Shown here piece by piece: positions 41,966 to 47,491 of a DNA stretch of 47,491 bases. The stretch is from Bradyrhizobium sp. Ai1a-2. Lineage in GTDB: Bacteria > Pseudomonadota > Alphaproteobacteria > Rhizobiales > Xanthobacteraceae. The notes under the pieces were generated by a model. That model ran no database searches and was not told where the DNA came from. It was given only the letters and a program-made list of their open reading frames with translations. The translations under genes were made by a program, and so were the position numbers. Where the stretch lies: assembly GCF_000426245.1 (NCBI RefSeq), contig NZ_AUEZ01000066.1:1-47491 (forward strand), written 5' to 3'. How positions within the stretch are numbered: the first letter of the stretch is position 1; every line of letters starts with the position of its first letter.

Positions 41966-44131
41966 TCACTTCTCCTGCAGCGCGCGGATTGGCTCCCAGT
42001 CCCCGCCCGGCGGCTGCTGTGTCATCTGCTCGGCGCGCCCGCGAAACAGGGCGGCCGGCTTGTCGGTTGCGGCCGAGCGGCCGAAAGCCTCCGTGGCGAG
42101 CTGGAATTCGCCGGCGCGCCAATGCGCGAGTCCTTCGCCATACGTCCTGATCAGCGCCTGCTGCGTTTCCGACAGCTCGTCCGACCGCGCCACCAGCTCA
42201 TAGATCTTCAGCGCCTGGTTGCGTCCCTTGACGCGGACTTCGTCCAGCTCGCGCCAGGCGAAACCGCTGCCTGCGAGCGCCACCGTCGCATCCGAGGCGA
42301 TGATGGTGGTGCCGTAGAACTTGTTGGCGCCTTCGAGCCGCGAGGCGAGGTTCACCGCATCACTCATCACGGAATAATTGAAGCGCCGCCGCGATCCGAA
42401 ATTGCCGACCAGCGCCTCGCCGGAATTGATGCCGATGCGCTGCGTCAACGGATGGTCGCGGAAGACCGGCGAGGTGGCATTGAGTTCGGCGAGGCGTGTG
42501 CAACAGTCGAGCGCCGCGCGTGCCGCATTCGCGGCATGATCAGGGTCGTCGGCGGGCGCGCCGAATACCGCCACGATGGAATCGCCGATATATTTGTCGA
42601 CGTAGCCGCCGTGGGCCTCGATGACGTCGGTCATATCAGAAAGATATTCGTTCATCAGCGACATCAGCCGGTCCGGCGGCATGTTTTCCGAGATCGCGGA
42701 AAATCCCGCGAGGTCGGAGAAGAACACCGTCACCTCGCGCGTCTCGCCGCCGAGCTCCGGCAATTTCTTCGACGACAGCATGCGGTTGATGACGTCAGGG
42801 GCGAGGTAGAGCGCAAAGCTCTTCTGCAGGAGGCGGCGGTCTCGGTCGGTGACGGCGAAGCGAAGGCCGACCATCGCCGCGAGCGCGGCGGCGCCTGCCG
42901 CGAACGGCTCGACCAGTGGAAGCGCCAGCGCGTGGGTGAAGGCGAGGGTGGCGCCGGCGAGCCCGAGCGCGCTCACGGCTGCGAAAGAGAGGACGGCGGT
43001 GAGCGGCCTGAATACGCGCGCCGCGCTCGCGGCCAGCGCGGCGAACACAAAGGCGATCAGGAACGTCGGCAGCCGGCTGGCCTCGACCGTCGCATTGCGG
43101 CTGATCAGGTTGTTGACGGCGGTGGCGTGGATATAGACGCCTGCGATCGTGCTGCGCTCGATGCCCGGCGAGGCCGGCGGACTGGTATCGGGTACGCAGC
43201 GTGGGAGAGGGCGTCTGAGGTCGCTTCCGGTGGCGAAGCGTTTGGATGTCGCCTGGCGGTCTTCGATGTCGAGCACGGTGCCGATCAGGACCACCTTGCC
43301 GTCGAACCAGCGCCGGAAGTAATCCTTCTCTCCCTTGGCCGCACAGGCGCGCAGGTCGGCGAAGGAGAACGTCGGGATATCGTCGGCGCCGCCGGCGAAG
43401 TTCAGCGTCATCGTGTTCGGCACCGGGCTTGGAATCCGGTAACCGGCGAGCGTCACGTTGCCGCCTGCGTCGATGTCGGGCCTCGCGTCAAGCGCCCGCG
43501 ATGCCAGTTCGAGCGCCATGCCGGAAATCCTGGCCTCGCCGACGACAAAGGTCAGCGGCAACCGCCGCACCGTGTCGTCGCTATCGGTATGGACGTTGAG
43601 CGGGCGGATGTTCTGCTGCTGGCGGACGGCGACGCGCTGGCCAGGGGAGGGAAGGATCGGCTGGTCGCCGCGCAGGATCTCACCGAGCACGACCTTGCCG
43701 GAGGTGGAGGCTGAGGCGAGCGCGCGCAGGAAGTCGCGATCGAAGCCGCGCACCTTCTCGCCCAGCACGCCGTCGCCGAACGGAATTTGCGACAGCTCGA
43801 TCGAGGTCGGGATCACCATGTCGAAGCCGACGACCTTGGCACCGCCATCGATGATAGCGCCGAGCACGCGGCCGATCTCGCCGGTCCAGGTCAGCGTGGG
43901 CGATCCCTTGAACGGCGCCGCGCGATAGCTTTCCTCGTCGATCGCGACGACGACTGCGGGCGAGGCGGCAGGGTCGGGCGCGCGCTGGAAGATCTTCCAG
44001 CGCAGCGCAGTGAGGATGTCGAGCGAGAGGCCACGGACCGGCTCGAGTGCGGGCGAGATGGAAATGGCGGCGCAGACCAACGCGATCGCGGCGACCGTCA
44101 TCACCTCGCGCGCGGTGCGCCCAATGCTCAA
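41966..44131 (-). CDS. CHASE2 adenylate cyclase, class III
   Basis: The 721-residue protein has a short N-terminal helix (about 12-30), a CHASE2 extracellular sensor (about 35-345), three membrane helices (about 355-425) and a class III cyclase domain (about 465-645). Catalytic metal residues are D473 (FFSDLAGF) and D517 (IGDSIV); K513 (DKYIGD) and D591 (MSDAVN) are the adenine-selecting residues, with N594/R598 in transition-state positions. So cyclic AMP is the expected product, made in response to a periplasmic signal. The start is TTG 44131, with weak GGGG upstream. The FecR-domain gene precedes it on the same strand, a pairing I recall from other rhizobia. Confidence 0.92.
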   Translation of the reverse strand: MSIGRTAREVMTVAAIALVCAAISISPALEPVRGLSLDILTALRWKIFQRAPDPAASPAVVVAIDEESYRAAPFKGSPTLTWTGEIGRVLGAIIDGGAKVVGFDMVIPTSIELSQIPFGDGVLGEKVRGFDRDFLRALASASTSGKVVLGEILRGDQPILPSPGQRVAVRQQQNIRPLNVHTDSDDTVRRLPLTFVVGEARISGMALELASRALDARPDIDAGGNVTLAGYRIPSPVPNTMTLNFAGGADDIPTFSFADLRACAAKGEKDYFRRWFDGKVVLIGTVLDIEDRQATSKRFATGSDLRRPLPRCVPDTSPPASPGIERSTIAGVYIHATAVNNLISRNATVEASRLPTFLIAFVFAALAASAARVFRPLTAVLSFAAVSALGLAGATLAFTHALALPLVEPFAAGAAALAAMVGLRFAVTDRDRRLLQKSFALYLAPDVINRMLSSKKLPELGGETREVTVFFSDLAGFSAISENMPPDRLMSLMNEYLSDMTDVIEAHGGYVDKYIGDSIVAVFGAPADDPDHAANAARAALDCCTRLAELNATSPVFRDHPLTQRIGINSGEALVGNFGSRRRFNYSVMSDAVNLASRLEGANKFYGTTIIASDATVALAGSGFAWRELDEVRVKGRNQALKIYELVARSDELSETQQALIRTYGEGLAHWRAGEFQLATEAFGRSAATDKPAALFRGRAEQMTQQPPGGDWEPIRALQEK

Positions 44132-44154
44132 GGTCGTTGCCCCGGGTTCACCTT

Positions 44155-44275
44155 ACCTCTCCCGCTTGCGGGGGAGGTCGGCGCGCAAGCGCCGGGTGGG
44201 GGCTCTCTCCCCACGGGGAGCGTCTCTTGTGGAGACAACCCTCACCCCAGCCCTCTCCCGCAAGCGGGAGAGGGG
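44155..44275. repeat. CTCCCGC/GCGGGAG intergenic repeat, copy 3 (inverted)
   Basis: ACCTCTCCCGCTTGCGGGGG opens it and CAAGCGGGAGAGGG closes it. Read on the minus strand it matches the copy at 33704 almost throughout, including GGCGCTTGCGCGCCGACCTC. It sits between the FecR-domain gene and the cyclase gene, which look like partners on one strand. Confidence 0.88.
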
Positions 44276-44315
44276 GCGCAGCATCCGTCGCGGATGCACC
44301 TGAAATCATCACACC

Positions 44316-44984
44316 CTAATTCATCCGCAGCAGGCGGCCGACGATCGGCGTGGCGCCGGGCTTGGCTTGCGGGTCGACGCGGAACACGATCTGCGACGAC
44401 TTGAAGGTAGCGGCGTAGAGGCCACCTGGGACCAACGCACCGTTCTCCCGGGCGAAATCGAAGAACCTTCCCTTGAGCTGGGTGCCGCCGAGATCGACCT
44501 GCTGACGCTCGCCGGGGATGTCGAGGCGCCGCACGACCAGCGTGCCGCGTCCTTTGGCCTCCACGAATGGCGAAGCGCCGTAGAGAGTAAGCTGCGGCTG
44601 CGGTAACGAGGTCTTGTTGGCATCGACGCTGCGCAGCACGGTGGCGGCGACGGCGCTGGTCGCCTGCGTCGTGGCGTGCGTCTGGTTGGAGTCGCAATCG
44701 GTCTTCTCGCTCTTGAGGTTGGCGAGATGCACGACGCTCTCCTCGGTGCCGACGATCACCGTGCCGATCCCCGAAATCGTCTCCCGCCGGCAGGATGTCA
44801 TATAGCTGATAACGATCGAGCCATCCTCGCCGATCTTGATCACGGTCTTCGGGGCCACATAGTCCATGAACTCGGCGCCGCTGACCTTGCCTTGCACTTC
44901 CTCGACGACGGCCACCGGTGACTCGGCCGCGGCTGGCGAAGCCAGCGCCAGCAGGCCGACACAAATAGCAATCGCTCGTTTCAT
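44316..44984 (-). CDS. FecR-domain periplasmic protein
   Basis: The 222-residue product has a signal peptide (MKRAIAICVGLLALASPAAA, cut near residue 20) and a FecR-type beta domain (VVEEVQGKVS... about 27-95). Unlike the TonB-linked FecR sensors it has no inner-membrane helix or anti-sigma part. Such proteins sit beside CHASE2 cyclases in many alphaproteobacteria and may present a ligand to, or restrain, the sensor. Two cysteines (C65, C97) may pair. The gene precedes the cyclase by 184 bases, which hold a repeat. Confidence 0.82.
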   Translation of the reverse strand: MKRAIAICVGLLALASPAAAESPVAVVEEVQGKVSGAEFMDYVAPKTVIKIGEDGSIVISYMTSCRRETISGIGTVIVGTEESVVHLANLKSEKTDCDSNQTHATTQATSAVAATVLRSVDANKTSLPQPQLTLYGASPFVEAKGRGTLVVRRLDIPGERQQVDLGGTQLKGRFFDFARENGALVPGGLYAATFKSSQIVFRVDPQAKPGATPIVGRLLRMN

Positions 44985-45338
44985 TTCGGGAACCCCTCGA
45001 ACGGTAGAATTTCGTTAGTCGCCGTGGCGCCGTTTTGGTTCTGCGGGATAGTTGGGTTGGCAACCTTGTGGATGTGACGGATATCACTCAAGCGTCGCCG
45101 CGGACAACCTGCTCGGCGCGTATTGTCGCAGGACCGTCGCATTCATCACGGTGCAAACCGGCTGGCGCGATTGTGATTTCCACACAATTCCTCGGGTTGT
45201 GTAGCTGCATCCTCGATGGACGCCGCAATTCGCGTCGTAGCCCGGGTGGAGCGCCAGCGTAACCCGGGGGCGCTCTCAATGTTGACGCAGATGTCCCGGG
45301 TTGCGCTTCGCTGCACCCGGGCTACAGGGAAGTAGGAC
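44985..45338. other. Gene-free spacer with repeat
   Basis: The region divides the minus-strand FecR gene from the plus-strand carboxypeptidase gene. The right third is the repeat at 45237-45325. The left part holds a short palindrome, CACACAA-N9-TTGTGTA (about 45179-45202). No gene is supported. Confidence 0.55.
45237..45325. repeat. GTAGCCCGGGTGGAGCG repeat, copy 2
   Basis: It runs from GTAGCCCGGGTGGAGCGCC to the exact end complement CCCGGGCTAC, with CCCGGG also in the middle (AACCCGGGG, GTCCCGGGTT). Terminal arms of ten bases match perfectly. It ends 14 bases before the carboxypeptidase start, so it replaces most of that gene's leader. Confidence 0.85.
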
Positions 45339-46931
45339 ATGACAAGCTGGATCGGAACACAGCGCAGCGCGCGCACGCGCATGATGGTCGCGCTGCTCGC
45401 ATTTTCCGTCGTGAGCGGCGCGTGGGCGCAGGACGCCAGCGACGCCCCCAAACCGTCAGCACCGTCGGCTTCGCCGGCAACGCAGGCGCCTGAGGGGCGG
45501 AAGGGTGGTGCAGATCGTAGCGCGGCAGGCAATCCACCGTCGGCCTCAGAGCAGCACCGCCTGCCGCCCGACTCCACGACCAAGCAGACGCTTGCGCTTC
45601 CGGGGCGCACCCTGGAGTTCACGGCGACCGCGGGTTCGATCCGCCTGTTCGACCAGAAGGGCGAGCCGCAGGCCGATATCGCCTATACCTCCTATCAACT
45701 CGACGGCGTCGATCGAGCGAACCGTCCGGTCACCTTCCTCTTCAACGGCGGGCCGGGCGCATCCTCGGCCTGGCTGCAACTCGGCAGCGCCGGGCCGTGG
45801 CGGATTTCGCTGGGCGGTGGTGAGGCGGTCGTGTCGTCGGCACCGCCTGAGCTGGTACCGAATGCGGAAACCTGGCTCGACTTCACTGACCTCGTCTTCA
45901 TCGATCCCGTCGGCACCGGCTATAGCCGTTTTGTCGCAACCGGGGACGACGTGCGCAAGCGCTTCTTCTCCGTCGACGGCGATGTCAATGCGATCGCGCT
46001 GGTGATCCGCCGCTGGCTCGAGAAGCACGAGCGGCTGCTGTCGCCGAAATATGTGGTGGGCGAAAGCTATGGCGGCATCCGCGGGCCGAAGATCGTGAAT
46101 AACCTGCAGACCGAGCAGGGCGTCGGCGTGAAGGGATTGATCCTGCTGTCGCCGTTGCTCGATTTCCGGGAATTCCAGGGCACGAGTCTGTTGCAGTATG
46201 TCGTGAGCCTTCCGACCATGGCGGCGGTGGCGCGTCAGACGAAGGGGCCGGTGACGCGCAGCGACCTTGCTGATGTCGAACAATATGCGCGCGGCGATTT
46301 CCTGGTCGACCTTGCCAGGGGCCAGGCTGACAGCGAGGCGACGACACGGATCGCCGACAGGGTGGCGGCCCTGACCGGCATCGATCCGGCCGTGAGTCGC
46401 CGGCTCGCGGGGCGTTTCGGTGTCTCCGAATTCCGCAGGGAATTCGATCGCCGCAATGGCAAGGTGACCGGGCGCTATGACGCATCGGTCCAAGGCTTCG
46501 ATCCCAATCCGGATTCGACCGTATCCCACTTCGGCGATCCCTCCGGCGACCCGCTGATTGCGCCGCTCACGAGCGCGGCGGTCGAGCTCACCAGAGGCAA
46601 GCTGAACTGGCGGCCGGACGGATCCTATCAATTGCTCAACGGCCGGGTCGCCGGCTCCTGGGATTTCGGCCGCGGGCCGAATCCAGCCGAGTCGGTCTCG
46701 CAGCTCCGGCAGATCCTCGCGCTCGATCCGAAGCTGAAGCTCCTGATCGGCCATGGCCTGTTCGATCTCGCGACCCCTTACTTCGGCTCGAAGCTGGCCC
46801 TCGACCAACTGCCGGCCTTTGCAAGCCCGGACCGCGTCAAGCTCGTGGTCTATCCCGGCGGCCACATGTTCTACTCGCGCGACACTTCGCGCCAGGCATT
46901 CAAGAGCGAGGTCGAAGCGGTGATGAAGTAG
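45339..46931 (+). CDS. Secreted S10 serine carboxypeptidase
   Basis: The 530-residue protein has a signal peptide (about 1-30, cut after GAWA/QDA), a disordered Ser/Ala/Pro linker to about 75, and an S10 carboxypeptidase domain: NGGPGASS (136-143, oxyanion and substrate carboxylate), nucleophile Ser243 in GESYGG, D476 in GLFDLATP and H509 in GGHMFY. It would remove C-terminal residues from peptides in the periplasm or medium. S10 enzymes are mainly eukaryotic but also occur in soil proteobacteria, where they are poorly studied. ATG 45339 is at the edge of a repeat element; a GGAAG-like Shine-Dalgarno lies just upstream within AGGGAAGTAGG. Confidence 0.9.
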   Translation: MTSWIGTQRSARTRMMVALLAFSVVSGAWAQDASDAPKPSAPSASPATQAPEGRKGGADRSAAGNPPSASEQHRLPPDSTTKQTLALPGRTLEFTATAGSIRLFDQKGEPQADIAYTSYQLDGVDRANRPVTFLFNGGPGASSAWLQLGSAGPWRISLGGGEAVVSSAPPELVPNAETWLDFTDLVFIDPVGTGYSRFVATGDDVRKRFFSVDGDVNAIALVIRRWLEKHERLLSPKYVVGESYGGIRGPKIVNNLQTEQGVGVKGLILLSPLLDFREFQGTSLLQYVVSLPTMAAVARQTKGPVTRSDLADVEQYARGDFLVDLARGQADSEATTRIADRVAALTGIDPAVSRRLAGRFGVSEFRREFDRRNGKVTGRYDASVQGFDPNPDSTVSHFGDPSGDPLIAPLTSAAVELTRGKLNWRPDGSYQLLNGRVAGSWDFGRGPNPAESVSQLRQILALDPKLKLLIGHGLFDLATPYFGSKLALDQLPAFASPDRVKLVVYPGGHMFYSRDTSRQAFKSEVEAVMK

Positions 46932-47058
46932 GCGAGAGCGGTTGACCTTCTTTGCAGGCGTGAAGGTGTGTGTTTGTCACGCACGGGAAGTGACAATGTT
47001 TTGCAGCTTACTTGAAGTTGCGGCCTCGCGATCGGGCAGCGTTTCTGCCGCATGAGGC

Positions 47059-47077
47059 GCATCATTTAGAATGATGC
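47059..47077. promoter_or_regulatory. Inverted repeat GCATCATT-N3-AATGATGC
   Basis: Perfect eight-base arms around TAG, in a gene-free region about 90 bases before a terminator. It looks like a dimeric regulator site or a short RNA hairpin. I could not match it to the iron-control (Irr) palindrome: only TTTAGAA is shared. Confidence 0.4.
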
Positions 47078-47168
47078 AAAACTCACGTTTTCCAGAGCCG
47101 TGATTGAACCTGATGACGCGTGATGCTGACCAATCCAGTGCTGGGGATTTCAGGGCCCAGTGACTACG

Positions 47169-47214
47169 AACGCCACCAAGCAATATTCATTGCGCCTTGG
47201 TGGCGTTTATTTTT
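47169..47214 (+). terminator. Strong rho-independent terminator without gene
   Basis: AACGCCACCAAG (47169-47180) pairs perfectly with CTTGGTGGCGTT (47196-47207), followed by TATTTTT. This is the best intrinsic terminator in the window, and it is plus-strand only. The nearest upstream gene ends 238 bases before it, so it probably ends an RNA that starts in between, or the long tail of the carboxypeptidase transcript. Confidence 0.75.
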
Positions 47215-47233
47215 GGCGGGTTGCTGGCAACCC

Positions 47234-47305
47234 CGTCATTGCGAGCGAAGCAATCCATGCCTCCGCTCGCTGCGCTATGGATTGCTTCGCTCGCTCGCAA
47301 TGACG
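47234..47305. repeat. TCATTGCGAGCG palindromic repeat, copy 2
   Basis: CGTCATTGCGAGCGAAGCAA at the left pairs with TTGCTTCGCTCGCTCGCAATGACG at the right, with CGCTCGCTGCGC in the centre. It is related to the copy at 39645-39726 but has a different centre and small indels. Confidence 0.85.
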
Positions 47306-47491
47306 ATGTGGTTGTTTTGGGTGCGACAAATCAACCCGACGGGCAAATCAGGACGAAAGCCTGTCCAGCCCTCGCACAAAAACATTCCGCTTCCGTCGTC
47401 GGGCAAATCAGTGATTTAACTCCGCGCGTCTCACGGCGGATGAGGGGCGGCTCGCGATCGTCACGAACGTTGCGGTGAGATGCGGTGGACG

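Larger units (their letters stand above)
46932..47491. other. Gene-free 560-base region at window end
   Basis: No frame looks coding. From left to right it holds an inverted repeat GCATCATT-TAG-AATGATGC (47059-47077), a strong terminator hairpin (47169-47214), and a palindromic repeat (47234-47305). The part before the terminator could encode a small RNA of up to about 270 bases. Beyond 47305 I see nothing further. Confidence 0.5.

Noticed and set aside
42122..43714. 530-codon frame opposite the cyclase
   Set aside because: Mirror frame of a confirmed gene, rich in Arg/Asp/Glu/Gly as such shadows are.
17177..47305. CRISPR array from the repeated segments
   Set aside because: The repeats are palindromic, far apart, of different families, and have no regular spacers or cas genes nearby.
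1..47491. tRNA, rRNA or insertion-sequence genes
   Set aside because: I looked in the spacers for cloverleaf or CCA ends, rRNA sequence and transposase motifs and saw none. Without a search tool a divergent one could be missed.

Overview
The window looks like chromosomal DNA of a Rhizobiales alphaproteobacterium, most probably Bradyrhizobium or a close relative. The evidence is the strong G/C bias at third codon positions, the frequent GTG/TTG starts, TTAA-N7-TTAA (CtrA-type) boxes, several families of short palindromic intergenic repeats that I associate with Bradyrhizobium/Rhodopseudomonas genomes, and protein families such as DUF2336, PAS_5 and FecR plus CHASE2-cyclase pairs. I see no rRNA, tRNA, CRISPR array, transposase or prophage block. 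Genus assignment is inference from pattern recognition, not from a search.

Layout. 1-374: a structured repeat and a second palindromic element directly behind a DedA-type membrane protein gene. 1.2-6.1 kb: two small proteins of unknown function, then on the minus strand a membrane-anchored DJ-1/PfpI protein, a large PLP-dependent Orn/Lys/Arg decarboxylase and a GNAT acetyltransferase. 6.3-13.1 kb: a secreted COG4315 protein, a di-iron metallo-beta-lactamase-fold protein, a cupin, a PAS_5 protein, a probable small-RNA locus with a CtrA-type box, a rhomboid protease, a CBS-pair protein, a patatin-like phospholipase and a secreted unknown. 13.3-25.6 kb: a PAS-GGDEF-EAL protein, a secreted lipase-like hydrolase, a nitroreductase, threonyl-tRNA synthetase, an MFS exporter, a secreted hydrolase, and an APC permease overlapping a secreted unknown. 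25.8-27.6 kb: an NTF2/flavin-monooxygenase fusion broken by a frameshift. 27.6-31.5 kb: a 55-residue membrane peptide, YidD, a ClpP-fold periplasmic protein, an IscU-like scaffold lacking its third cysteine, FolE and HisI.

31.7-37.0 kb is the clearest functional unit: a respiratory cluster of two soluble multihaem cytochromes c, a 57-residue one-helix protein, CuA subunit II, a B-family (ba3-type) subunit I and a membrane-anchored dihaem cytochrome c. The last genes overlap or nearly touch, so they are probably translated together. The three cytochromes carry seven CxxCH sites that could feed the CuA/ba3 core.

37.1-47.5 kb: a lytic transglycosylase-domain protein behind a CtrA-type box, a DUF2336 protein, a two-gene phosphorelay module (CheY-like regulator plus Hpt protein), NAD kinase, a CHASE2 adenylate cyclase paired with a FecR-domain protein, a secreted S10 serine carboxypeptidase, and a 560-base gene-free end with a strong terminator hairpin and no gene to explain it.

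Best candidates for something undescribed: the structured RNA locus at about 9.0-9.2 kb, the orphan terminator at 47.2 kb, the ba3 cytochrome cluster with its tiny extra subunit, the 55-residue peptide behind yidD, and the repeats placed inside apparent operons.
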